DNA of 64,000 bases from Anastatus disparis (Eukaryota; Arthropoda; Insecta; Hymenoptera; Eupelmidae): NCBI GenBank assembly GCA_017163975.1, contig JAFFSR010000316.1, forward strand, positions 3,579,501 through 3,643,500, in the 5' to 3' direction. The notes below the pieces were generated by a model. It worked only from the letters and a program-made list of their open reading frames with translations. It made no database searches and was not told where the DNA came from. Each line of letters begins with the position of its first letter. Positions within the stretch are counted from its first letter, which is position 1. Below are positions 1 to 11,468 of this stretch, piece after piece. The position numbers and the translations under genes are program-made.

Positions 1-432
1 AAGAAAAAAAAATAAAGAGAAATCCACAACAAACGTTAATACGTTAAAACATTTTTCTTTCTTTTTTTCTTTAATTTGAATTTATAAATAAGAATTTTTG
101 AAGGTATGTGAAAAATGAATCAAATGCAGTTCAATACAGTAACTTCTGAGACATTTTAAATATTTTGTTAAGTTATAAATGATTAAAATTTTGCTTATTT
201 TTATTGTAGAATAATTTCATAAATTAGTATGTATTGCTTAAAAAAAAATGAAAAATAAAAATTGGAAATATCAAGTTTGAAATAATCTTATTCGTTTACT
301 TTGAATAAAGTCAAGCGGAACTTTAGATAAAGTTAAGCTCAACTTTGGCGAAACAAATTTTATTTTACACAGAAATTCATAAAATCATTTATTATAAACA
401 CTTTTACTTTGGTTCATAATTCATATTAATTT
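1..432. other. AT-rich flank, no gene seen
   Basis: No coding-like frame is visible. On the minus strand an AATAAA hexamer lies at roughly 385-395, just downstream of the two-exon gene that ends at 433, and could be its polyadenylation signal. Confidence 0.5.
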
Positions 433-915
433 TTAATTACCCGAATAAGTATTGTTATTGCAATGCTCTTCACAATCGTCACGTGAGTGTTCATGATCAC
501 TTACTCTGTCGCAATAGTCCCGAAAGCTGTTATCTGCTTCATATCCTTTTCAATGAAAAAATAATCTATTAATTTTATTTCATGTAAAACTAATAAACAA
601 AATATATCATTATAATGATTATTATTAACGATAAAAACCTTAAGAAATATTTTTTATATGAGATATAAACTTTAATGTAACAAAAATTTATTTAGAATAA
701 TTAAATTTGTTTTGTTATTAATAATGCTAACCTTTTTCACTATTTGATTCTTTAGAATCATCACTTTCAGTTGTAGTAGTATCAGTAGTATTATCATCAG
801 AATCTATGTCAGTGGTAGATGAATCTTCATGGCTATCATCAGAAGAATCATTATTTTTCGAAAAGATCCGATATTTGCTTGTACGAGAATATTTACGTAG
901 ATCCAATTTACTCAT
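433..915 (-). CDS. Two-exon gene, 98-aa acidic Ser/Asp/Thr-rich protein
   Basis: Exon 1 is 915-732 and exon 2 is 545-433. The intron begins GTTAGC and ends AAAG, and the phase-1 join keeps the frame open to a TAA at 435-433. Exon 1 starts at the first ATG (915-913) with a basic head (MSKLDLRKYSRTSKYR), followed by a run of Ser, Asp and Thr with little else. Exon 2 adds a short Cys/His/Asp/Glu-rich tail with four Cys (DYC, DDC, EEHC pattern). No signal peptide, membrane segment or known domain is visible. The product is probably soluble and intrinsically disordered. I do not recognise it. The next coding region is the BEN-type gene to the right, on the opposite strand. The consistent splice phase and the downstream poly(A) signal argue for a real gene, or a recently real one. 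Confidence 0.5.
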
Positions 916-2274
916 AATACTCTTGATTAACTGAATGTATAGAATAAGAATCAAATTAAATGATATTATTATGTTAAAAAGAAATTTTAATTTTACTTAC
1001 TTTTATAAATTTGCGATTTTACTTGTATTTTTGTATACTTTTTTGTATATAAGTAGCGTTTTTGTATGAAAGTAGTTTTACTTTTTCATCAACTGCTTAA
1101 TAACTAGTTCAATTAAAACTTGTTATGATGTTTTCAATGACTACCTTAGTGTATACAATGTTTTCAATAAAATTTGGTTATATTATTTTCTATACATCTA
1201 AACTTACTTTTAAAATCTACACTTACTTTTATTTACAAACGATAATGTTATTACAACTCTACTATCAATAACTTATAGCATTACAAGACACTAATATTAC
1301 ATGATTTACGTCTTTATAAATTTGAATCAAAATTTTTTTTTCAATATTTATAGAAACCGCTCAATCGATACGTGAACTAACTTCATATTTAGAATATTAA
1401 ATCTATTAGTGTATAGGTTAAAAAAAAATGAAGGTTGCAAAGTTTAAATATTAAGTTCAAGTATTTATTATAGAGCGATATAACTTTTCTTTGAGAAAAT
1501 TAATATGGAAATTTTATTAACTCTTATGCAAAACATATTAATTTTAAATTAAATTGCATACTTATTACTTAATAATTTCGTAACAAGCAATTCTTTTTCA
1601 GAACTTTATGATTTGAATGTATAAAAATAAAATGAAATTAGTAGATTACTTTTGAACTATATTTTAATCATTTTCATCTTATTTTTGCAATAATTTTTGT
1701 CTTAAAATTATTAAAGGCAATCAGAAATCTTTTTTATAAATAATAATCGACCCTTTGAATTATGTTGATAAAATTATCAGTAATACCTTACTTTCTTTTA
1801 ATGTATAATCTTTAATAAAATAAGTTAAATAAAAAAATGCCTAAAAATCTTAATGCGTTATTATAAGTTTCTATATTATATTTTTAGTTTTACAATTTTA
1901 AATTTATTGCTAAATTTTACAATATTTTATAAATTCTTAAAAAATTTTTTCGATTTATAAAAAAAAGTTTGTAAAAAATTGGTATTTGAACAAACTTTAT
2001 CAAAATCGCTTCATCATGTGTATTGTTTAGAAAAATAAGAGCATAAAGAATTATTTTTATTTTTTTTTTAAATAACTGAAGAGAAAAAAATGTTAAATTT
2101 ACACCAATAATAATCGAACCCATTCACATTAAAACTTTGTTTTCATATTGACATTAGAAGACGCTGAATCGATATTATACTGACTTCACTAAATACTGAC
2201 ATTTTAAAGGTTAAGAAAAATGTTTGCGCTTGTACTCTGGTTAGAGACGAAGCAAATTAGTGTGCTATCTTTGA
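916..2274. other. Intergenic AT-rich DNA
   Basis: No open frame with coding-like composition on either strand; A/T homopolymer runs and scattered AT repeats only. The region separates the minus-strand acidic-protein gene from the plus-strand BEN-type gene and could hold both promoters, but no specific element can be called. Confidence 0.4.
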
Positions 2275-5200
2275 AATATATTAAAGAAAAAAGGGAACAA
2301 GGTGGAAGCTAAGTGGGAGAGTAAATGGTATGCTGCTAAAGTTCTCAAAAAGAGTGGTAATTATGAATCATTATTTTTTCATCAAATTATTTTTTAAAAT
2401 AAAGTGCTTAATGTAAATAAAATTTTAAATGATATTTATGTACATTGAAAATTATTTTGTTAATACATAAAGTTTCTAAATGTAAAAAAAAATTTGTTAA
2501 ATTGAAAAATAAATAAACATTACAAAACAATAAAATTTTCATCACTTACTTAAAAGAGTTTAAAATTATCTAATTTTTATTTACTAAATTAATTTTATTT
2601 TATTAGAACAAAAGGATTGGCTGGAATCATTGCAAGTGACAGAGGAGGGAGATATTTTATCGCCTGAAAAAAAATTAGTTAGCCCTGATCAACTATTAAG
2701 CCGACGTTTACAAAAACTTAAAAAAAAAGAAGTTCAAACTTTAAAACGAGAAGTCATGAATGAGGAGTATGATGAGCTGCTTAAAACAAAACCAATTTTC
2801 GATGATAGTGAAGAAACATCGAATGATGAGTAAGTAAAAAATAATTTTTTAAAATATTTATTAAAAGTAATGGAATATTTCATTTTGTATATTTATTTTT
2901 GATTCTTTAAAATTACGCTGATGCTATTTGCACAACAGATTTTCTTTTCTAGGATTTTTCGTTTTTTATTTTGTGTAATTATTTTATAAATTTTTAGCCT
3001 ATTTCAAATCATGGTTTTCTTTTTTTTTTAAATTTGATTAAAAATTTTAATAAGTTAATATAAGCTCTTTTTTGTGTATATTTACGTATATTTTTTCATT
3101 TAATGATGTTTAATTAAATTATTATTATATATTATCATGAATTTACTCCGGAAAGTGTAAAAATATTTTATATATTCTATTTAAAATTTCAATTATTTGT
3201 ATTTATTTTTACTTTTTTATGCTCCTTTTCTTTTACCCTGTTTTTTTCTCTTTTCGTTTTATCATCTTATTTTTTTTACTTTTTTTACGTTTTTCTCATA
3301 TTTTTCCTGGTTTTATTTTTCTTTTCGTTTTATTTTCTAAATTTTTAATAACTCAAAATATCAATATTTTTAAATACATTTAGTTTATGTTCTTTATTAA
3401 TTCTTTTTACGTCCTTTCTTTTTTCCTTTTTTTTCGTATTTTTATCACAATTTCAATTTTTGACTGACAAGGAGAGTATTTGACCTCCGGGAAACAGATT
3501 TGGCTGAAACTGCTATATACTTTTAAAATGAAAAATTATTTAATTATTTAAACACTTTTTAAATTCGCTTCTATGCGTCATAAGTGTAGCCATTGATTTG
3601 AAGTTGACTACTTTACAGACTATTATGTGTCGTCTCAATAGTTAATTCAAAAGTCCCAAGGTTGAACTTTTGGCTTTGACATAAAGGTTATAATTTCGTA
3701 TTATTAAACATTTTTATAATTTTACTCATTTTTACTAATGTAAAAATAAAAAATAAAAATTAATTTATTAATTATTGTGTTTTTCTAAAATCTGTCGTGC
3801 AATTTTTTTAAGTGGTTAAATTGCTTATTTGTACGATAATTTATTATCATTTTTTGTCGTACATTTGTCGTGCAAATAGACACGGCCGATTTGAATCTAT
3901 ATTTCTAGAAATAATAATAAGTTTTTTGTAAGGATAATTTTTTTTTGTGAAAAATTTAAAAGGAGCATAAAATTTTTTATTTTTGTGTTGCACATAATAA
4001 TCAGTATTTCCTTTATCTAACTTTTTTTATTTAGCATATTGTTTTATAATCGTAATATTTTATATTTTATTTCAAAAGTGATGAAATAAGTGACGAAGTA
4101 TCACTTGATGATTCTGATCATGAGAAGGAGAATGATAGCGATGAAGACGGAAAAGACGATGATATTGAAGAAAAAGACAATGAGCAAAAAATGAGTGATG
4201 ACAATGATGATGACGAGGAAATGAACGATGGTAAAGAAAAAGACGATAAAAATTTTGATGACGAGAAAATAAACGATGATAAAGAAAAAGACGATGAAAA
4301 TAATGATGACGAGGAAATGAACGATAATAAAGGGAAAGAGGATGACAATGATGATGACGAGGGAATGAATGATAATGAAAAAAAAGCCGATGACAATCAT
4401 GAAGACGAGAATAATAGACCAACGAAAAATTATATTGATGTCAAGAAAAATAAATCCAAAAATGATGTTGTTACTATAACGGTTTCTAGAGAAGATTATC
4501 ATAAACTGGTACAAATTTTAAAGTTGGCTAAAACATTAAATTTGGAACAATCAGATTCAAACAAGGTAATATTTACATTTATTTGATAAAATATTGGTGA
4601 TTTAAAAATAATAATTTTTTTATTTTTAGTGTGAAGATTTTCCAATAGAATCAGCTTGCAAAAAAAAAAATAATTTAGTGAGTACTAAAGTATTAAGAAT
4701 TTTCTGTGTATTATTTTTAATTTTATTTTGATTTTTCATTCAGGTTGAACTAGTGGAAGGCATGAATGTAATGGTGGATGAGTGGAAGCTGCGAACGATA
4801 CAAGCTGCATGCTACAAGAATCCTAGGGAGATGGTTCGGAGGATTATGAAACTAATCTTGGGAGAGGAGAGATTAAAAGAAGTTCTCCGACGGGAAGAAA
4901 TGGATGGGATCGAATCCTGAAGATATATATCAAGCTGTGGAAAGTGAGTGATACATTAAAAAAAAATTATTTTATTAACTGTTTTATGAAAATTGAAATA
5001 TTTTTAGTTTTTGTAAATAATAACGTGGCCAAGAAGAAGTATACAATCTCTCACCAAAAATACAGGGAGGTATTGACAGCCTTATGCGCAACTTTAAGAA
5101 ATCCTAAAGAGAAGAAAATTTCAAGATCAGAAAAGGAAGAGAATATAATGCAGAGCAGTGGAAAACAAAATAGTATACATAAAAAGAAATTAAACACAAT

Positions 5201-6176
5201 GAAGTAGATGAACAAAATAAGGACGAAAACTTGAAAAAATTAAATGGAAAGAAAGAAGTTAGTGAACAAGGCGACAAGCAGAAAGAAGGAAATTCAAAAC
5301 AATTAAATGATAAAAAAATTGTGAACGAAGAAGAATCAAAAAAACAAAATAAAAAGCAAGAAATACATGAAAAATTAAAATCATTAAATGAAAATCAATT
5401 TGATGATAAAAAAGTCGTGGAGCAGGAAGATTTAAAACAAATTGAAAAGCTCGAAAAAGATAAAAAATTGAAAGAAATAAATAATATAAAAGTTAATAAC
5501 ATACCAAACGTAAGCAAGCCGCAACCCAAAAAAGAAAATAATATCAGTAAAAAACTTAAAAAATCAGAGAAAAATAAAGAGCAAGAAATTAATAAAGAAC
5601 AAAAGAAAAATCTTAATCAAGGAAAAGAAAAACAAACGAAACAAGGTAAAAAGCAAATAAAACAAAAAAATGAAAAATTGAAAGAATCAAATGAGGGAAA
5701 AATCGTTAACGAAGAAGACTCCATAAAACCACATAAAAAGCAAAAAAAAGTATAAAAACTTTAAAGAATCAACTGAAAACAAATTTGATGATGAACTAGC
5801 CGCAGACTGTCAAGATGAAAAATCAATTGAAAATTTAGAAACATTTAAAGAGGCAATTATTAATAAACAAAACACTAACAAGACGCAACCAGAGAAAGAA
5901 AATAATGTTAGTCAAGAACCAGAGAAATTAGAGAAAAAAACAGAGCAAAAAAATAATAAAGAAGAAAAAAGCCTAAATCAAGAAAGAGACAAAAAAAAAC
6001 TATCAAATAATGATAAAGAAAAAAAATTAAGATCAAAAAAAGTAAAAGTAAGAAGTGAAAATAAGAAATTGGGAACAAAAAAAGAAATAAACAAAACCGT
6101 GAATTCAAAAGGAATCAAAGAAAGAAAAAGAAAAGTGGATGATATTATTGAGACATTGAGCAAGAAAAAAAAGTAG
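2275..6176 (+). pseudogene. BEN-domain-type multi-exon gene with Lys/Glu-rich repeat tail, frame broken
   Basis: Exons read: about 2275-2356 (an SH3/Tudor-like stretch, KVEAKWESKWYAAKVLKKS), 2607-2829, 4079-4565 (very acidic, Asp/Glu/Asn/Lys repeats), 4630-4677, 4744-4943 and 5008-5206. GT-AG borders and phases agree throughout (for example 2829/4079 joins GA+T). The 4744 exon carries the BEN-like segment: VELVEGMNVMVDEWKLRTIQ, then an Arg/Lys/Leu-rich helix. Its frame hits TGA at 4918, while the +1 frame reads on (GSNPEDIYQAVE) in phase with the next exon, so one indel lies near 4880-4890. Two more frame changes, near 5207 and 5755, split the Lys-rich tail, which contains two diverged copies of a roughly 110-residue repeat. 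BEN domains bind DNA or chromatin proteins. The frame changes suggest a pseudogene; unrecognised short introns or assembly errors are alternatives. The 5' end is not resolved. Confidence 0.55.
2830..4078 (+). other. Long intron of the BEN-type gene
   Basis: Starts GTAAGT at 2830 and ends CAAAAG at 4078; AT-rich with T-runs. Near 3471 it contains a short stretch (GGAGAGT...GACCTCCGG) resembling the terminal repeat of the foldback element at 16770-17730, possibly a relic of the same MITE family. Confidence 0.45.
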
Positions 6177-6211
6177 AAAATTAAGTAGTTTCAATTGTTA
6201 TACAAATTTTA

Positions 6212-6217
6212 AATAAA
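6212..6217 (+). promoter_or_regulatory. Polyadenylation signal AATAAA
   Basis: AATAAA 36 bp after the TAG at 6174-6176 that closes the last Lys-rich frame of the BEN-type gene. The position fits a 3' end. Confidence 0.45.
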
Positions 6218-6903
6218 ATATAATATATATACTGAAAATTATTTTATAAGATAATTGAATGTTGTTTGAAAGAATTATAATCTTTAAAATGAAAAAAATG
6301 TTCATTAAAAAAATTAATAAATATTATTGTTTTTATGTAATAATTATTGTTAAAGCAATAACATGATTTCTAATCTTAAATCAGTTTTGTATTTATTGTT
6401 TGATTTTTTTAAATTGAAAATAAAATTAAGAATTTCCATTGATTTTCTAGAGAGCAAGATTCCGTAAGTATTTAGCAAAAATTATGAACTTCTAAGAATT
6501 TTAGCAGTAGTTTAGTTAAACTTACACACAACATAATTTAAATCTTAGCATTGACTTAAATTGTTAAGAACTTGTGATGAAAAACTTGTAAATTTTATAT
6601 CTACTTTTACAAAATTTTGGCAAAATTTATAAAAAAAAATATATCATATATGACATATTTTTCTATACTTTTTGAAAACTTGGACTAAACCTTTTTTTAA
6701 TAAGAATACATTATGCAACCTAGGAGTGAAATTGTATATTTCTCCAGAAAGTGAATTTGCGATCTGAGCGAACAAAGCAAAGTGAGGGGAGTAAATACCT
6801 GAGAAAGAAATAGACTTTGCTCCCGAGTTGCATATAGAGCTTCATTCCCACCTTAACAGGGATCTTCAATAATTTATTCAATTTTATAAATTTTTTATTT
6901 TTA
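6218..6903. other. Intergenic AT-rich DNA
   Basis: No credible ORF or RNA gene. The right part grades into the repeat at 6904-7450, sharing its AAGTTTTGC/GCAAAACTT words. Confidence 0.4.
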
Positions 6904-7450
6904 AATGAACTTTGCCCAAAGTTCTGCAAAAGTATTGCAAAACTTTTACAGATCCGAAAAAAGAGTAAAATAAAAATTTTTATAACTTTTAATAAGGTTC
7001 ACCTGAAGTTTTGCAAAACTTTTTCGCAAGTTCCACGCTACTTTTATAAAAAAATTTTCTAAATTTGGCACAATTTCATTGCCCAAGTTCGGGATATGTT
7101 TTGCAAAGCAAAAACTTTAGCCAAACTTTCCCCAGAGGTAAATTTTTAAAATACATTATATCTTTTTCTACACTTCTTAAATGAACTTTAACTAAAGTTC
7201 TGCAAAAGTATCGCAAAACTTTTACATATCTAAAAAAAAGGAGTAAAATGAAAAAATTTAATAGAGTTTACCTGAAGTTTTGCAAGACTTTGTCACAAGT
7301 TTCGCGATACTTTTATAGAATAATTTTCTAAATTTGGCATAATTTCATTGCCCAAGTTCGGGAGATGTTTTTCAAAGCAAAAACTTTAGCTAAACTTTCC
7401 CCTGAGGTAAATTTTTAAAATACATTATATCTTTTTCTACACTTCTTAAA
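6904..7450 (+). repeat. Tandem direct repeat, about 280 bp x 2
   Basis: Two diverged copies begin at about 6904 and 7182. Both contain AAAGTTCTGCAAAAGTAT, then CCTGAAGTTTTGCAA, CATTGCCCAAGTTCGGGA and a shared end ACATTATATCTTTTTCTACA. The words AACTTT and AAAGTT recur on both strands, so each unit is partly self-complementary. Related words continue to about 7640. It looks like a foldback or minisatellite-type repeat with no coding capacity. Confidence 0.65.
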
Positions 7451-7560
7451 AACTTCGCCTAAACTTCTTTCCAATAAAAAATCGTTTTTCTAAGTTACTC
7501 TAACGCACTTCTAAAGTTTTCGACAACGTTTGCCAAACTTAAACATGTCAAGTTTCAAGT

Positions 7561-7857
7561 TTGGGATTGTTCCATGGGCCAAATTTACATAAAGCTTTGC
7601 TAAACTTAAACTTTAGCCAAACTTTGGTCAAACTAAATTATTTTTACGCGGGGCCATCATTAGAAAGAATAATGAATTGTACACGATATACATGTTTCAA
7701 CCACGACCTCTGTTTAAGGCGAAAACCTATGTGCGCTGTTATTAATGCTATTTCGATGCGCACATGGTTACATGATTACCTAGATGCTAAATTTGCCAAA
7801 GATGAAGTCGATAAAATTTGTAGTAATGATAAATGTATAAAGTTATATTGGAAATAA
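7561..7857 (+). CDS. Short ORF or exon remnant, 98 aa, function unknown
   Basis: The frame is open from 7561 to TAA at 7855-7857. The first 30 codons lie in the AACTTT repeat and are unlikely to be real coding. From about 7650 the composition changes to a more ordinary protein with several Cys (CTRYTC, HDLC, PMC, KICSNDKC) and a helical stretch ending KLYWK. This second part may be the last exon of a gene, entered at an acceptor near 7650, or a remnant of one. No domain is recognised and no partner exon was found upstream. The frame is short and isolated. Confidence 0.25.
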   Translation: MGLFHGPNLHKALLNLNFSQTLVKLNYFYAGPSLERIMNCTRYTCFNHDLCLRRKPMCAVINAISMRTWLHDYLDAKFAKDEVDKICSNDKCIKLYWK

Positions 7858-8529
7858 ATTAAATTAAATGAAAAACATGATTCTGATTTTTAATTTCTCT
7901 TATGGTTTTAATTAGGAAAATAAATAAAAAATTTAATTTTAAAAAGTTAAAAATTTCAGAAAATAAATTATTATTAAATATAAATAAGACAAAGATAATA
8001 AATTGTTTCTATGTATGAATTAATTGCACTGATTTTTAGCATATTTTTGTCTATATTCATTGCGTGCATATATTTTTTGTTTGGTATTTTTTTTCTGTGA
8101 TATCACTTTTAATTTAACATGTTGACTTACGAATATAGTATTTTTGTTTCTACTATCTCTTAAGATTGTGATATCATACTGCAATATTTTTTATGTATTA
8201 CACGTTCTTTTTTGTATATATGTTACGAAATAAAATATATCTAATCTAATCTAATAACTATCTATCTACTTATGCGCATATATTTTTAAAGAAAAGGAAG
8301 ACTAATTTATTATTATTGTTTTTATTTTTTTTTATATTTATTTTTTATACATTAATAATAAAACATACATTAATTACAATAGTAAATACATTACATTTGA
8401 TTTTTTTTTCAATTATAAAAATATAAAAATATATACATTTTAATCTAAATACGTCACGTCTTCAACTATCCGAGGTCTACCTGTTGAAGGTGATGTGCGA
8501 GGTTGCTGGACTGTTGATTTCCTATTTTT
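7858..8529. other. 3' flank shared by convergent coding regions
   Basis: No ORF. A CTAATCTAATCTAAT tail at about 8240-8256 resembles the simple-sequence end of a non-LTR retroelement. The minus-strand copy of AATAAA near 8337-8342 lies about 190 bp past the stop of the six-exon gene and is a plausible poly(A) signal for it. Confidence 0.4.
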
Positions 8530-9732
8530 TTACGCCATTTCCTGGCCTACTTTCCTCATCCATTCCTTTGCTGATGAATATGATTTTTCTTTCCTGGTGC
8601 CTAAACAGAAAATTTGAAGAAAAAAATTATGAAATAAATTAAATAAAATATATTAGTAAAATAAATATTTTGTTAAAAAAAATAACAATTTACCTGATGA
8701 GCTGGATGTTTCCACTTTCTTGCTGGCTGAAGACGACTCCGCTTTACTAGCCGAAGAAGTGGATGGAATTGTGACTGAAAATAAAAATTTTAATAACATT
8801 AAAAATTAAATAAAATAATCAAATAAATATTTTTAAAAAATCGCTATTTACCTGATGAAGATGGCTCCGTCTTATTTGCCGATGAGGTGGACCTATTTGA
8901 AGAGGTGGACGGAATCGCTTCTGAAGATGTGGACGTAGGCACCATCTTCTTATTTACTGCTTCATCTGTAAAAAAGAAAAAAGTAAAAATTAAATTTATT
9001 TCTATATTTAAAAAAAAAAGAAAAAAATAAACCGAAAGTTACGATTTCTTTTTGGTTTTTTCGAAACCGAAGAATCATTTTTCTTCGGTCTCTTTTGTCC
9101 TCTCGAAGCCGAACTCGAGCTGGAACTGCTCGAATTGCTCGAACTGCTTGAATTCGAGCTCGAACTGCTTGCTTTACTAGCCAAAGAGGTGGATGGGATT
9201 GTGACTGAAAATAAAAATTTGAAAAACATTAAAAATTAAATAAAATAATAAAATAAATATTTTTTAAAAATTGCTATTTACCTGATGAAGATGGCTCCGT
9301 CTTATTTGCCGATGAGGTGGACCTACTTGAAGAGGTGGACGGAATCGCTACTATAGATGTGGCCGAACTCGAGCTGGAACTGCTCGAACTGCTCGAACTG
9401 CTTGAACTCGAGCTGGAACTGCTTGAACTAGATGCAGTTCTTATTCTTAAAGATTCATCAATTTCCACTCTCTGCACCGGTTGTGTCCTTCTATACAACT
9501 GCTGTAAAGCAGTAATTGGGGGAATAGGTGGTACTATAAAAACAAAAATTATTGTTAATAATTATTTTTAAATCATTTTCAAATTTGTATTTTAAATCTA
9601 CTTACGTGCATTTACAGCTTCCATTGCCCAGTTTAGATGCTCCAGCATCATGAGCAGCGTTGGCCCATTGCTCATGAGCCACCTTACATGATCTTGAACT
9701 TTTTTTATGGTTTCACTTTTTCCTTGAACCAT
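8530..9732 (-). CDS. Six-exon gene, 268-aa Ser-rich protein with duplicated exons
   Basis: Exons on the minus strand: 9732-9606, 9533-9282, 9204-9043, 8965-8852, 8774-8694 and 8600-8530. All introns are GT-AG, every junction is phase 1, and the 807 nt read through to TAA at 8532-8530. Exon 1 starts MVQGKSETIKKVQDHVRWLM and looks helical. Exons 2 and 3 are dominated by poly-Ser encoded mostly by AGC/AGT/TCG. Exon 3 adds a basic stretch (RGQKRPKKN, KKPKRNRN) that could act in nuclear targeting. The last exon ends in a short basic helix. The segment holding the 3' part of exon 2, an intron and the 5' part of exon 3 (9180-9345) is repeated as exons 4-5 (8750-8920), including intron sequence. No known domain. 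The block ending at 11468 flanks it, so it may belong to a mobile element rather than the host. Confidence 0.6.
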
Positions 9733-9799
9733 TTTTTCTCCTTTATATTTAGAATATATAAAGATTTTTGAACTTTTTTTTCTTAGATTAAGAAAAAGT

Positions 9800-11330
9800 T
9801 GAAGAAGATTCTTGAACTGACGAAATGTAGCTTGGAACGAGGTATTTATACAGAAAATCAGGAAACTTATTTTCTTATGTTTCTCGTGAAAATCACACGA
9901 TTAGTAAAAATTTTCTTTTCAAAAATTTTTTACCTCCCTTACAGAAATTTAATCCATCCTTCGTTAGTTTTGTTCACGCCTAAGATTTTAATTTATATTC
10001 TCATGCAACTGACCCTTGTAATGAATGTCGTTTTTCTCAAAAAAAAAAAAAACTTTTATACACCTGTGAATATCCGATTTTCTTAAAAGAAGGATTTTCA
10101 ACAGAAAGAAGTCATGTACATATTTGCTGGAATATGTCTCCTTTTAAAACAATTGACCCCTTCAATAAATATCTTTTTTTTTCTCAAGAATATTTTTGTA
10201 CAACTGTGATAAATCAATCCTGAAAAATTCCAAATAAATGCACCTGCAAGATAACTTTTTCTCACACACTTGTTACAAAAAAATTTTTAAACATGAAAAG
10301 AAAAAGAATACAAGTCTGATCCTTTCAATAAATATCTTTTCACCTCAAAAAACTTTCACATGTAAAATCTTCGTCCACCTGCAAAATACTTTTTTTCTTA
10401 AAAAACTTGCATACACCTGTGAGAAAAAGAGGATTTTCCTTTTTTAACAGATTGAAGCCTCGGATATTTTTTTTAAATAAGAATTCTCTTTTTTTTTAAA
10501 ACAAAAAGAGAAAACGTAGCTGACCCTTTCAATAAATCTTTTTTCTCAAAAAAGTTTTTCTTTCACAAAAAGTGACATAAGACAATATCTTAGAAGTTAA
10601 AAAAAGAATACAAGTAACCCTTTCAATAAATATCTCTTCATCTTAAAAAACTTTCGCACGTGAAATCTTTGACCCCCCTGCAAGATACTTTTTCTCAAGA
10701 AAGCCGACATGCACCTGTGAATATAAAAGAAACATTTTCAAAACAGCATTTTCCTTTTTTAACAGAGTAAAGCCTCGTATATTTTCCTCAAATAAGGATT
10801 CTCTATTTTAAAATAAGAAGAGAAAAGGTAGCTGACCCTTTCAATAAATCTTTTTTCTCAAAAAAAGAACAAAAGATAATCTTTCAAAAACAGTGACTTA
10901 AAAAATATAATAGAAGGCAAATTTATAGCTTTGCTTATGTACTATATCCTAAAAAAAAAGGCGCAATTCATTATTTTCATGCACCTGTGACTTAAAAAAG
11001 AACACACACAGTGTACTGCATTTAGAGACAGGTCGCCCTTTTCCCTCTCTTCTAAAAGCAGGTAAATTTTCATGCAATGTCAAAGAAAACGCATAGTAGA
11101 CCAGCACTGCGTAAAAGGTCTGCCCTTTCCCTCTCTTCTAAGAGTAGGTCAATTTTTCTGCGTCCCCAAAATAGAACATACAGTGGGCGGCGCTCTATCC
11201 TTTCCTTAAAAATAAGAAGAGAGAAGGGCTAGCCCTTTCCTAAAAGAAAATACATTTTTTTAAGGAAGGAAAGACTTATACGTATTTTAAATAGACCGGA
11301 TTGTAACACACTTAGTGGAAGGAGACAAGT
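9800..11330 (+). repeat. Degenerate minisatellite / subterminal repeat block
   Basis: At least six copies of a unit containing GACCCTTTCAATAAATATC followed by CTTTTTTCTCAAAAAA occur at about 10009, 10152, 10313, 10518, 10614 and 10831, spaced 100-220 bp. CACCTGTGA recurs between them. The right part (11030-11260) repeats CCCTTTCCCTCTCTTCTAA. No coding frame. Subterminal minisatellites are common in Polinton termini, and this block ends at 11468 in a terminus-like sequence. Confidence 0.6.
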
Positions 11331-11468
11331 GTTTTATCCTTTTTCATTTTTTAAACAGGGGGGAGGAATTCACATGTATTTTAAATGATACGGATTCTAA
11401 CACACTTGGGGGAGGAGAGAGGGTGTGCTACAATCCGGGTGTGCCAGTATGCCTATAGCCTATCTACT
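11330..11468 (-). repeat. Putative right terminal repeat of a Polinton-like element
   Basis: Read on the minus strand from 11468 it begins AGTAGATAGGCTATAGGCAT and continues with ACTGG, a CACCCTCTCTCCT block and repeats of GTGTGTTA(G/C)AATCCG. The sequence starting at 59174 begins AGTAGATGAGCTATAGGCAT, ACTGG, with a matching CACCCCCTCTCTCCT block and GTGATC(C/T)AGAATCCG repeats. The match in order and spacing over about 110 bp suggests related termini. Polinton ends typically begin AG. The other end of this copy was not found in the window. Confidence 0.45.

Noticed and set aside
4072..4514. Minus-strand His/Phe/Ser-rich and hydrophobic frames
   Set aside because: They are antisense to the acidic repeat exon of the BEN-type gene, which has splice support.
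9799..10447. Plus-strand frames in the 9.8-10.4 kb block
   Set aside because: They run through degenerate minisatellite units and T-rich sequence, with no coding character.
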